A stretch of DNA of 64,000 nt from Pratylenchus scribneri (taxonomy: Eukaryota > Nematoda > Chromadorea > Rhabditida > Pratylenchidae): positions 124,001 to 188,000 of the forward strand of contig JAQSEB010000100.1 of the NCBI GenBank assembly GCA_030063045.1. The letters are read 5' to 3'. Positions 13,201-23,159 of the stretch are shown piece after piece. The number at the start of each line of letters is the position of its first letter. Position 1 is the stretch's first letter. Under the pieces are notes generated by a model, which was not told where the DNA came from, made no database searches, and saw only the letters and a program-made list of their open reading frames with translations. Made by a program: the position numbers and the translations under genes.

Positions 13201-16200
13201 ATGAGGTTTGTAGGGTCTAAAAGCAGTTTTCGATTTATTAAAAGTCAAAACTCTTTAATAGGTAAAAATATTTTCCTTTAATTTACACTCATTTTAGGTG
13301 AACATTATCACCTCATATTTGGATGGCTCACAAATTTATGGGAGCACCGAGGTGGATGCCATCGATTTACGCGATCTTTTTAGTGATCATGGACTGCTTC
13401 GATTCGACATTGTCAGGTACAATAATTTTAATCTTTTTCCGTTTCCATTCCAATTTATTTAAATTTTTTAAGAAATCATCATATTTTGGTAGAAAATATT
13501 TCGTATTTTAATAGATATCTCTTTTGACCATAACTCAACAAGGAAGAAGCCAATTTGGGAAGGCAATATGCCATTTGAAAGCCCAAAATGTCCTCTAAAA
13601 ATGGCTTATTTAAATATTAAGAATTAAAACTTTATATATTAGTTTTATGTCTTTGAATGTGATTTACTTGAATTTTTGAGGAAAAGCTGTTTATTTTGCA
13701 AATAATTTAAATTTTCAAAAAATTACTTAAGCCAATTTTTAGAGGACATTTTGAGCTCTCAAATAGCATATCGCCTTCCAAAATTGGCTATTTCCTTGTT
13801 GAACTATGGCCAAAAGAATGGCCCATGTTCGGTATCCAATTTCTCCTTGGAATTTTCCCTTTTTTAATCGCCAATTTTTATTGGAATGAATTTAATTATT
13901 GAGGAAACAAAAGCTTAAAAATATATTTTTTATTATATTTTTACAGCGCCTCCCAAAAACCCTATCTGCCCTTTGAACGGGATTCGGCCATGGATTGTCG
14001 GCGAAATTTTTCACAAGAAAATCCAATTCGCTGTTTCCTTTCCGGCGATTTTCGAGCCAATGAACAGGTTGGGCTGACGGCGATGCACACAATTTGGTTG
14101 AGGGAACACAATCGAATTGCCACAACATTGCTGGAAATGAACCCCGACTGGGATGGGGAACGCATTTATCAGGAGGTGAGTGGAGAACGGCAATTTTTTG
14201 ATCTAATAAAGGGTGGTAGGGATTAGAGATGGGATCGGTGTCTTGAAAATATAGAAAAAAGAAATTTCGGAGGTTCAAAAAATTTTCGAAATGGAAAATC
14301 GAAGCTATCCTTGATTTAGATGTAATGAAGGGTGGCATGGAACTCTGGGACACGGTTTTACAAAGATATTGGTGTTTTAAAATGCGTTTTAGGTTTTTTC
14401 GATTTCAGTTTCTCCTATTTACGGTTATTTTGAGCTAAAAATCCAGATTCCATTTTAAACTGAATCGATTTTCTCTAAAAGAAATCGGCTTGAATTGTTA
14501 TTTTGGCTATAGTAAAACATGGAAAAGATCGATTCTGATAGCATAAAAATGGGACCTATCATAATTTTGCCGATTCAATTTGACGCGAACGCTTTTTTCT
14601 CATCAATTAGTGTATAGATTTTAATAATTTTTACTATCAAATTAAAGAGCTGACTTATGGCTATCAAATTCTATTAATTTTATTTAAATTGGTTCAGAAT
14701 TGTTAGAGTTATGCCCGAAAAAGTAATTCTCAAATTTCGCTAATCTTTTATTGAAGTCATTTAAAGTTTTTTCCATAATAACTTATTAAATTCTAAACCC
14801 AATTTAAATTAAATTAATATTATTGGATAGCCAAAAGTCTGCTCTTTAATTTGGTACTAAAATCATAAAAATCCGTTCAGTCCTTGATTAGTTATACATG
14901 TTTGTGTCAAGTTGTGTCCTATCAAGGGAAAATTTGTGTTTCCCTTGTTTTCAATCATAAGCGGTACCGTATTCTCCCTTCTTAAGAAGAAGGGAAAAGT
15001 TGTGCTCCCTCGTAAGACGTACCGTATTCCCTCTTTTCTTCTCATTTGTTAGCAGAAGAAGAGAAAATTTGTGTTTTCTTTCCATTTCCAACAAAGGGAA
15101 ATTTGTGTTCTCCCTTCTTCAGATTTATTGTTGATTTTTGACCCATAATTCAACAAGGAATTAACCAAACTTGACAAGTGATATACCATTCGAAAGCTCA
15201 AAGTCCCCTGTATAAAATGGCTTTATTAAATTTTAATTAGACCTAAGTTTTAAAAATTTATAATCTTTGGAACATGATAAATTCGAGCTTTTAGAGGAGA
15301 AGTCTCTTTTTGTACAAGACATTTTAATTTTTCGAAAAATAATTAAGCCTCTTTTTAGAGGACACATTGGGCTATCGAATGGCATATTGCCTTCTCAAAT
15401 TGGTTGCTTCCTTGCTGAGCTAGGAGCCAAAAAACAAACAATCTTCCCTTATTAATTCATTATTTTACCCAAACGCGAGCTTATGTGGGAAAAGCTTCTG
15501 TTTTCTATATAAGTTGTTGATTAATTTTAAATTTAGTTCCAGCCTCTTTTTAGAGGACATTTAGGGTTTTCGAATGGCATATCGCCTTCAAAAATTGGTT
15601 GCTTCATTTTTGAGTTATGAGCTCAAAACCAATAACATATTTAATTAACTTATTCCATTTTGCTACATATTCATTATTTTCCCCCTTTATTTCAGACGCG
15701 TAAAATCGTTGGAGCAATGCTTCAGGCAAGCACAAAAATATGACATTTTATCAATTAATATTCTCCCCCAACAATTCAGCATATTACCTACACAGAATGG
15801 TTGCCAAAAGTGCTTGGCCAAGTTTGTTTATTTTTCCCGCTGGAATAGCCCAACTTTGCGCCGTTTGAAACAACTCTTAAAGGACAGAACCAATTATGAC
15901 GATTTTAGTACCATATTAAATAGCAGACTTTTGGCTATCTAAAGAAATTAATCTTATTAAAATTGGCTCAAAATTGATGAAGTTATGACCAAAAAAGCTA
16001 TTTGAAATTATCCTTACCAAGGATTTGCAACATCTTCAGTAGTTTTTTTTATCATAACTTCATAATTTCTCAACCAATAAATAAAATTAATAAAAATTTT
16101 ATAGCCAAAAGTCTGCTCTTTAATTTGATATAAAATTAGCAAATTTAGTTCACACCTTGATGAGTTATAATAAACGGCGTCAAATGGGGTCTTATCAAAA

Positions 16201-19200
16201 ATGTATGCCAATGCCAATTATCCATCCCTTCAGGATGGTTTCAACCATTTAATTGGCCAATACACCGGCTATTCACCGGAAGTGAATCCAACAATTTCGC
16301 AAGCATTTGCCACAGCTGCCTTCCGCTTCGGCCACACCCTAATCAATCCAATTTTGGTCAGACTGGATCGCGAATTTGAGCCAATTCCGGAGGGACCCCT
16401 TCCATTGCATGAAGCATTTTTTGCACCGGAACGACTGTTGGCCGAAGGCGGTGTTGATCCATTGTTGAGGGGATTGTTTGCCACACCGCTGAAGCAGCCA
16501 ATGAGTGAACAGGTGCGGTGCATTTTTTTTATTATTTTCGAAATATTCAATCGCTTTAAGTTTATAGGCAAATTTAAAATTAATTATTAGTCTCTCTGAT
16601 TGGGATGGATTAATTAAAGAAGAATTGAAGATTTGATATGATAAATTATAAAAATTTTATGAACAAACAGGCAAAAAATAGGTAAATCTAGTATATTTAT
16701 TTATACCATAACTTTTGTGGCCAATTAAATTTGAATATTAATAGATACTAAAAAATGCATTGTTTAAAGAAAGAATACGTGGGGCTTATTTCTTCCTCTA
16801 ATTCGGTTTATTTTAGCCTCTAATTTTGTGAAAAATAGGCCTAATTTTTGTCTGTCAAAAATTATAATATACCATTTGATAGCCCACAAAAAAGCTATTA
16901 AATGCAGTTTATTTCACTTAAATTGGCCCATTGGCCACAGAGTTATGGCCAAAAAACACATTATCACAAAAATGGCCAAAACTCAACTAAATTTTGGCCA
17001 AGCCCCTAGCCCCTACATATCCTAAGCCCCTAACTCCTAATCCCATGCCGCCCTAACCTAACCCTAACCCCAACCCTAGCACCTAAAAAGTTTTCCAAGG
17101 AAAAACAAAAATAGTCAAATTAGAGGCTAAAATAAGCCGAATTAGAGGAAGAAATAAGCTTTTCCTGGAAAGAATTAATGGATTTTATTAAAATTATCAA
17201 AAATTTATAGCCAAAATTTGATAAAATAGGCCTAAATCCGATATAGAATTAAAGGATTTGATTAAAATTGCCAAAAATTCTAGCAAAAGACGGGAAAATT
17301 TGGCTTAAATGTGGTAAATTTTTTTCTAAATTAATCCAAAAATGAATGGCTAATAAACAGTAAAAAATAAACTAAAAATAGCTTTTTTATTTGGCCATAA
17401 CTTCCTCTCCATCCATAGGAACTATTAAATTTGAATATCGTAAAAGTTGATGTACTTAAATCTTAAATGAAAGAAAGGATTAATGGATTTGACGGGATTG
17501 TCAAAAAAAATAGATAAATAGGCCTTTAATTTTTGGTTAATCAAAAAAATACATAAAATAATTATATTAATGATTTTTAGAATAATTATGAGAAAATAAA
17601 GACCCAATTCAAAATTTCAAAAGAATTTTTTGGCACAGTTGTTGAATATGGAATTGACCGAAAAATTATTCCATCGTGCCCACAATGTTTCGCTGGATTT
17701 GGCCGCCATCAACATTCAACGAGGGCGGGACCACGGCGTGCCAGGGCAAGATTTTTGGACAGAAAATAAGAATAAAATTGCCACTTTTTTGCAGCTATTT
17801 GGAATATCGTCGATTTTGCAATTTGACTGTGCCCCAAAATTGGGCGGAACTTTCCGTTGAAATCCCAAATCCTCAGGTGATTATCGCCCTCTCTAGGACT
17901 TTTCAGTTAAGCCATTCTTTTGACCATATCTCAATAAGGAATCAGCCATTTTTGGAAGGCGATAAGTCATTTTTAAAGCCTTAAAATTCCTCTAAAAAGT
18001 GGCTTGACTATTTTTTGAAAATTTAAAAGAATTTGTAAAATAAAAGCGGCGTTTCCTTAAAAATTCAAGTTTATTACATACTCAAAGACATTTAACTTTT
18101 TTTAAAGCCCAAATTACTAAAATTTAAACAAAAGCCTAAATGCAGAGGACCTTTAGGCTTCAAAATGGTTTACCGCCTTTCAAAATTGTTTGTTGCCTAA
18201 TCGAGCTATGGCCAAAGGAATAGAGTGCCTAGGTACAGAAATGACCCTTTAGCTAAATTCATTTCTTTTCAATAATTCTCCATTTAAGATCCTTGCTCGG
18301 CTCAGAAATCTTTACGGTGAATACCTTCTTCCACATTTAATTAAATTATTTATCATTTTTTGCAGGCCATCCAGCCAATATTGATCTTTGGGTTCGCATT
18401 ATCCAGTGGAACATTTTAAATTTTATTTAATTTTTAGGTTGGCGGAATTGTGGAAAAACGTCTACCGGATGGACTTGTTGGGCCAACATTTTCCTGCATA
18501 ATTGGCGATCAATTCAAACGATTACGGGATGGCGATCGATTTTGGTACGTTCAACTCACAGGGATTAGGCCTTCCAATTTTGGGTTTAAGGAGTATCACC
18601 GATTTAATAGTAATTGATTCGATTTTTGGTCCATAGTTTAGCAAAGCAATGACCAATTTAGGAAGGCGATATACCAATTGAAAGCCCAATGTGCCCTTTA
18701 CAATGTGGCCTTATTAATTTTTGAAATAAATTTTAAGCCTAAAAAAGTTGCATGCCTTTGAATGAAATGTAGCCGAATTTTCTAAGCCAATTTTTCTACA
18801 AATTATATTTAGATATAGAAAAATTAGTGAAGCCACTTTTTAGAGGACATTTAGGTCTTACAAATTGCATATCGCCTTCCCGAATTGATTGTTTTACTAT
18901 TAAGTTATGTCCAAAAGAATAGCCTAGTTACTGAAATATCATGTTTCAAAATGAAAGATGGAATTTACATAAATACCTATTTAATAAAATATTTAAGGTA
19001 TGAAAATCCAGGCGTGTTCAGTCCACTACAATTGGCACAAATCAAGAAAAGCACATTGGCCAGTGTGATTTGCCGAAATGGCGATGAAATTGATCGAATC
19101 CAGGTCCAGCAGGCATATTTTAAAAAGGAAGCTATCTAATTTGCAGAAAAATATTGCATTACCTATAAATTTCTCGAAAAATAATTTTTGAGGCCACAAT

Positions 19201-19887
19201 TTTGACCAAATTAGATTTTTTTTAAATTTTAGTATGCCTGTGAGGCTTAGAAAAATGACTTACCACCAATAGGAATTGAACCTTTCACTTCATGTTTTAA
19301 AAACTAAGTATTTTACCACTACACCATCAAAGATAAGAAGCGTCCCATCCAAATTTTAAGCACAAATTATAGCCAAGTTATATGTCTCAAAGGATTATTC
19401 CGATACAAAAATTTTTCGGCAAATTAAATATTTTTCAAAAATTACATATTGTTATACAATATTTCTCCAAAAAATTTTAAAAATTTTAGGAAATCTTTCT
19501 CCAAAAATTTCAAATTTTATCCAAAAAATTTCAAAATTTTACAAAATATTTCTCCAAAAATTTCAAAATTTTATAAAATATTTCTCCAAAAATTCCAAAC
19601 TTTTATTCTAAAAATTTCAAAATTTTACAAAATATTTCTCCAAAAATTTCAAATTTTTTTATTCTACTTTTCAGCCCGATGTTTTCCTCTATGTTGGCCA
19701 ACACAACAAATTGGCCTATAAAAAATGCGGGGATTTGGGGCAGCCAAATTTGCGAATGTGGATGTCATGTTGCGATGAAAATTGTCCGGCAAGAGCAGTC
19801 GGCGGGGAGAAGGCAGAGGAAAGTGGCGAAAAGTTGAGGCGAAAAAAAAGATCACAACATTTTTACACAGCAACGAAAGATGTTTAA
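1215..19887 (+). CDS. pxn: Peroxidasin (LRR, Ig, haem peroxidase), complete
   Basis: Peroxidasins are secreted haem peroxidases that use hypobromous acid to crosslink collagen IV in basement membrane. Inferred exons: 1215-1517, 2887-3179, 3635-3886, 3931-4051, 4350-4595, 4958-5128, 5191-5232, 6179-6354, 6953-7037, 7088-7142, 7188-7341, 7979-8139, 8206-8300, 10989-11032, 11079-11219, 11999-12169, 12724-12910, 13298-13416, 13947-14175, 15696-15725, 15780-15821, 16234-16512, 17639-17745, 17795-17876, 18289-18316, 18366-18391, 18438-18544, 18998-19103, 19675-19887; 4,065 bases, 1,354 residues. Seen in the sequence: signal peptide 1-24, LRRNT cysteines, LRRs to about 185, LRRCT ending near 242, a divergent Ig (243-345), Q/P-rich linker, Ig2 (425-505), Ig3 (510-600), helical linker, peroxidase domain 705-1285. 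Key residues: distal H818 in [12 protein letters not shown]975/E978 in GDFRANEQ, proximal H1073 in AFRFGHTLI. The C-terminal tail contains RRKKRS, a furin-like site. Three introns are clearly GC-AG (donors at 1518, 15726, 17746) and one more probably is (5129). The exon at 4350-4595 and the 5128/5191 junction are the least certain parts. Confidence 0.95.
1553..1852. repeat. Family B foldback element in peroxidasin intron 1
   Basis: The two arms are inverted: TTATGGCCATGTCTCATCG at the left and GCTTAGCTATGGGCCAAAAA at the right, with internal halves around CCTTTGAAAAGTGGC. The same arms recur about twenty times in the window. Confidence 0.7.
1917..2796 (+). repeat. 19-bp satellite array in peroxidasin intron 1
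   Basis: Head-to-tail copies of AGAAACACAAAATGTTTGG run through most of this intron; the left third (to about 2170) is more diverged and has copies of 13-20 bases, and the stretch 2521-2790 is nearly uniform. Apparent open frames rich in [10 protein letters not shown] or FCVSPNIL are translations of the repeat and are not genes. Confidence 0.95.
3225..3560. repeat. Family C foldback element filling peroxidasin intron 2
   Basis: The left arm begins GTTGTCGCCGTTTAAAATAA and the right arm ends ATTCCTTGATGAGTTATTAA. The inner arms carry AATCAAATTAAAGAGAAG on one side and its complement on the other. The intron (3180-3634) is 455 bases, of which the element is about three quarters. Confidence 0.7.
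4616..4918. repeat. Family B foldback element filling peroxidasin intron 5
   Basis: Left arm TTTTGGCCATAGCTCAGCG, right arm GAGATATGACCAAAAGAATG, central pair CCCTCAAAAAGTGGC and GCCACTTTTTAGAGGACATT. The intron is 4596-4957, so only about 60 bases are not element. Confidence 0.75.
5375..5770 (-). repeat. Family A element with five 46-bp satellite units
   Basis: Minus-strand copy of family A. The satellite (ATTAAACGGTTTAAACCCAT on the minus strand) is repeated about five times between 5444 and 5690, followed at 5695-5760 by the conserved arm with AGAGCTGGTCAAGA (minus strand). It lies in peroxidasin intron 7. Confidence 0.8.
5855..5945 (-). repeat. tRNA-derived SINE-like head (pseudo-tRNA)
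   Basis: On the minus strand this reads GAGTCGGGCCCCGTAGCTTA at its start and GGTTCGATTCCTCTTAAAAA at its end, that is, a polymerase III B-box-like GGTTCGATTCC with an A-box-like region upstream. The acceptor stem does not pair, so it is not a working tRNA. The same head precedes a family A array at 34978-35585 in the other orientation. Confidence 0.6.
6395..6895. repeat. Family B copies (one half, one full) in peroxidasin intron 8
   Basis: A left arm at 6397-6485 (TTGACCATAGCTCAGCGTG) is followed by a second, fuller copy from 6597 with TTTTTGGCCATAACTCAAGA and a right arm ending GAGTTATCAAAAAATGGCC near 6895. Both lie inside intron 6355-6952. Confidence 0.65.
8355..10945 (+). repeat. 24-bp satellite with higher-order structure, peroxidasin intron 13
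   Basis: About 107 head-to-tail units of 24 bases, each with the core TTTTCCGGAAAGATTTTAAT; the core holds the palindrome TTTCCGGAAA. Units differ mainly at two bases (AATTAAATT, AATTAAGTT, AATTCAATT, plus a rare TTTCTGG). The order of variants repeats: three G units, one C unit and six A units recur every 240 bases at 8565, 8805 and again near 10280 and 10520. The same unit, inverted, fills the last intron of the receptor gene at 45405-46368. Confidence 0.97.
11325..11960 (+). repeat. Family A element with a 25-bp satellite instead of the 46-bp one
   Basis: The left arm (AGAGCTGGTCAAGATGCATT, 11361-11380) and right arm (near 11865-11905) are those of family A, but the interior is about 17 copies of a 25-bp unit (TTTTGGTTTAATGGTTCAAA) at 11425-11860. 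This unit matches the single right-hand junction sequence found in the other copies. The whole sits in peroxidasin intron 11220-11998. Confidence 0.85.
13015..13205. repeat. Short foldback related to family A
   Basis: Two inverted arms, one reading ATGGTATAGAATATGTCAAG and the other CTTGACATTTTTTATATACA, meet at TTTAAACCATATTCGAG. It resembles a family A copy with a single satellite unit, within peroxidasin intron 12911-13297. Confidence 0.5.
13520..13826. repeat. Family B foldback element in peroxidasin intron 18
   Basis: Left arm TTTTGACCATAACTCAACAA, right arm GTTGAACTATGGCCAAAAGA; the inner arms contain CCTCTAAAAATGGC and its partner. Intron 13417-13946. Confidence 0.75.
14615..14905. 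repeat. Family C foldback element in peroxidasin intron 19
   Basis: Inner arms ATTAAAGAGCTGACTTATGG and AGTCTGCTCTTTAATTTGGT are inverted about a central AT-rich loop; the right end reads CAGTCCTTGATTAGTTATAC. The 1.5-kb intron (14176-15695) also holds a family B copy. Confidence 0.7.
14915..15120. repeat. Short imperfect repeats around GGGAAAATTTGTGTTTCCCT
   Basis: A stretch of about 200 bases repeats variants of GGGAAAATTTGTGTT and CGTACCGTATTC several times, with both strands represented. It looks like a degenerate minisatellite between two foldback elements. Confidence 0.45.
15130..15435. repeat. Family B foldback element in peroxidasin intron 19
   Basis: Left arm TTTTTGACCCATAATTCAAC, right arm CTTGCTGAGCTAGGAGCCAA. 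A further right arm only, with TCTTTTTAGAGGACATTTAG, is present at 15540-15625. Confidence 0.7.
15875..16185. repeat. Family C foldback element filling peroxidasin intron 21
   Basis: Between AACAACTCTTAAAGGACAG and TTGATGAGTTATAATAAACG, with inner arms AGCAGACTTTTGGCTATC and its complement. The intron is 15822-16233 (412 bases). Confidence 0.75.
16784..17159. repeat. Foldback element with 45-bp terminal inverted repeats
   Basis: The left end starts GCTTATTTCTTCCTCTAATT and the right end is its inverse, agreeing over about 45 bases with one or two mismatches. The interior includes C-rich CCTAACCC-like repeats. It is not one of families A, B or C. It lies in peroxidasin intron 16513-17638. Confidence 0.7.
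17915..18220. repeat. Family B foldback element in peroxidasin intron 24
   Basis: Left arm TTTTGACCATATCTCAATAA, right arm AATCGAGCTATGGCCAAAGG. The intron (17877-18288) is 412 bases. Confidence 0.75.
18628..18920. repeat. Family B foldback element in peroxidasin intron 27
   Basis: Left arm TTGGTCCATAGTTTAGCAAA, right arm ATTAAGTTATGTCCAAAAGA, inner right arm GCCACTTTTTAGAGGACATT. The intron (18545-18997) is 453 bases. Confidence 0.75.
19258..19332 (-). repeat. tRNA-like relic
   Basis: On the minus strand GTGTAGTGGTAAAATACTT resembles an A box and AGGTTCAATTCCTATTGG a B box, spaced as in a tRNA. The 5' and 3' acceptor ends do not pair, so I read it as a tRNA pseudogene or SINE head. It lies in the last peroxidasin intron. 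Confidence 0.4.
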
Positions 19888-22800
19888 TTTATCCAAGTTT
19901 TAGCCGATATATTAGCCAATTCATAAATTGAATAAAAATAGTATTGTGGCCATTGTATCTTATGGCCTAATGGCCATACTTATTGCAGCTCATAGGGCAT
20001 CCTAGAGTACTAATTTATGGATCATTCGTTTCAGCATGGTCGATTTAGTTGGTGAAATGTCTATTTTGGAGAGGTTTGGTAAATTGTAAAAATGTTAAAC
20101 TGGTTTAAAAACCCTTGGCTAAAACAAAACCGGTTTAAAAACTATTGGCCAAAATTTTGGTTCAAGCCATGTAAATCAATTTAGTTGGTGAAATGCTAAA
20201 TTTAGAGAGATTTTCAATTATAAAAATGTTAATTACTTTAAAAAACTATTGGCCATAATTTTGGTTCAAAATTTGATCAATTGTAGAGATTTTAAACCGG
20301 TTTAAAAAGAGATAAATCGATTTTTTAGAATCAATTTTTTCTCTGGGAAATTAGAAAACGAAAAATGATGAAGCAAAACATTTTTTTATAATTTTATTTT
20401 GACATTTTAAAAATATGTTATTATTATTATCACATACATCAATTTAAAATGATTTATGTATCTTCATCTATGGATTGAAGTGCTCCCTCCGAATTTCTGA
20501 CACAAAATATCTTCGTGGAATTCATTCAAACATATATTTGGGGCAAAGTGAAATCTGAAAATTGAAAATATGTAATCGATTAATTTAATTTTGTATTTTG
20601 TAGAGTTAATTAATTAAATTTAAAATGCTTCTGTTGGGGAGGGGGGTTATTGGGTGCCTAGAATTAATCCAAAATTCAGAAAATTTTTAAATAAACAAAA
20701 ATATTATTAGAGTCCTCCCCCCCCCCCCCCTTCTCATTAAGTCCGACCCTTCTCATTAAGACCCTTTTACCTCATGAATTGTGAAAATGTCCATTTAACC
20801 ATTGGCCATTTCATCTTCCTCTGTTCATTATCATTCATTTTGATGCACAATCCTTGGGCACATTGTTCCTTTTCAGGTTCAGTTGAATCATTTGAAGGAC
20901 GCCTCGCTTCATGTTCTTTGACCAGGCTTCGTCCTCTTGGTCCAATTGCTTAAATTTACGCACTTATTGGTTATCCCCGGGACAGATTTTTACCCCCAAA
21001 ATTGGTCGTCAACCCTAAATTTTTTACCCCCAAAATTGGTCGTCAACCCTAAACTAACCTAAAATTATATTTTTTTTCATTGTTTTACAATCAAATTTGA
21101 ACACTAAATTAGAGAATTTCAAAAATTTTTTTGTCAAATCTTCTCCGGGATAACCGATATGTGCCAAAATTTATCCAATTTTTTCCTCTCATAATAGTAA
21201 ATTTATTTGTATGTGCCCATAATTTTTGCAATCACTCACTCACATTGTGTGCCTTTACCTCTTTTGGGTGAGGCAATTTTTTCAATTCAATCGTTTGATG
21301 TTATGGCCCAAGCACATGGGCCAAAAATGTAGCCAGCTTGCCCAAACCCTGCTGGGTGGTTAGAAAGAAATTTAGATAAATTAACAAAGATTTAAAATTG
21401 TCAAAATTTCTGTGAAAGCTAACCAAAGAATTGCCCTCAAAAATAAGTCAAAATTATAATTTCCAACCACTCACCATTGATTGTTCCGCAAATGCGTCGA
21501 TTTGGGCATGCACATAGGCTGGCCCTGTGTTGTTGTTGGCCCAATTGGGGCCAATTTTTTCAATTCAATCGTTTGATGTTGTTGTTTTGTTCAATTTTTA
21601 ATCGTCCAACATTTGCGACATTTTCATCAATTCTTTCAATTCATTCGCTTGATATATTATAAATACAAACGATTGAATTGAAAAAATTGATGATAATGCG
21701 CAAAAATTTGAATGTTTAATTTGTTTTTGGTCGATTCGCTGCCTCTTGAGTTGTCGATTTGAAGGTGAGAAGAATTAGCCAATCCAAAAAGGTCGTCTAT
21801 TTTGGCAACAAGTAGTCGGCATTATTATTAATTAATTCGAGGTGAAAGCAGTGATGCAAAATTGCAATGGGGGGGGGGGAAACTTTTGCCTTTTCTAACT
21901 AATAAGCTGTCACCGTCAAATTTTTCCTTCTATCTAAATTGTTGAAGAGAATGATAATGATAAGCCTGCTAACAATTGATATGAGAAAGGCCAAATTCCT
22001 TACTCAAAAATTTTTTCTTTCCGAAAAGAGGAACCGGACAAAGACCGATAAAAACTCTTCTCATTGGTTTTCCTTCTCATTTTGGTTGGACCAAAAAATT
22101 ATGGCCACAATTTTGACTCTATTCATTGTATTGTTCCCAATTTCTGCCCAATCAATGTTTTTTTTGGAGCATTTAATAAAATAATCGATGATTACCAAAT
22201 TATACAAATATGGAAAATATATTTATAATAAATACAAATTAATTAATAAATTAATTAATTAATAAGATGCTAGTCGTATGAAAATGGATTCATTTAATTT
22301 GGATGGAGAGTAGTGTGACAATATCCAAATGATGATTTTTGCCATCATTGAATTGAAATTTGCAAGTGTAAAATGGTAATTTTGGAGTGATTTAATTGAT
22401 AATAAAAATGTTAAACCGGTTTAAAAACCATATTAGATATAAATTTGGTTCAAAAAATCGATTTAATTAGTGAAATATTTATGAGAGATTTCATCAATTG
22501 TAAAAATGTTAAACCGGTTTAAAAACTGTTGGCTCCAATAATTTTGGTTCAAATCAGTGTTAAACCGGTTTAAAAACCATATTAGATATAAATTTGGTTC
22601 AAAAAATCGATTTAATTAGTGAAATATTTATGAGAGATTTCATCAATTGTAAAAATGTTAAACCGGTTTAAAAACTGTTGGCTCCAATAATTTTGGTTCA
22701 AATCAGTGTTAAACCGGTTTAAAAACTGTTGCCTCCAATAATTTTGGTTCAAATCAGTGTTAAACTGGTCTAAAAACTCATATTCCCCACAATAAATGTC

Positions 22801-23159
22801 AAAAATACATTTTCATTTGTCATCGAATCGGCCACACTTTTTGGCCTTTTCTATTCCTTTCATTAAATTCAATCTAAAATAAATTCAATTGGTCAATCCC
22901 AATTCATTGTTCTAATTTTTACCCTTTAAATATGGTCTAACCCCCCCCCCCCATAATTTCCGGTTTCCCGATTCGAAAAGTGAGATCCGGTTCCGGTCAA
23001 AATCCGGGTTCCGGCGAAACCCTAATTTGAATGCTCTCATATTTATTCGAGTAAAATTTCATTAAAATAATTTTCATTAAAAGCATAAAATTATAATCAA
23101 ATGCATTTTTGCCATTCTTCTCTTCGCATTTCTTCAATGATCCACCATCTCCACATTCT
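19888..23159. other. Intergenic region with scattered palindromes and homopolymers
   Basis: No exon or RNA gene is recognisable between the two convergent genes. It holds several copies of the palindrome TTAAACCGGTTTAA (near 20098, 20290, 22411 onward), a C run at about 20713-20730, a short direct duplication of ACCCCCAAAATTGGTCGTCA at 20990-21055, repeated TTCAATTCAATCGTTTGATG near 21280, 21560, and G and C runs near 21872 and 22940. Confidence 0.6.
22411..22765. repeat. 149-bp tandem duplication carrying TTAAACCGGTTTAA palindromes
   Basis: Units begin at 22411, 22560 and 22709 (the third is partial). Each starts with the palindrome TTAAACCGGTTTAA and has a second copy about 100 bases further in. 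The first two units look nearly identical, which implies a recent duplication. Confidence 0.8.

Noticed and set aside
17035..17090. CCTAACCC-like repeats suggesting interstitial telomere
   Set aside because: The sequence is irregular (CCTAACCTAACCC, CCCCAACCC) and does not match the nematode telomere TTAGGC. It is part of the foldback element's interior.
17630..17860. Peroxidase exon read straight through as one open frame to a stop at 17860
   Set aside because: Reading through loses the conserved YLEYRRFC segment; a 49-base GC-AG intron at 17746-17794 restores it.
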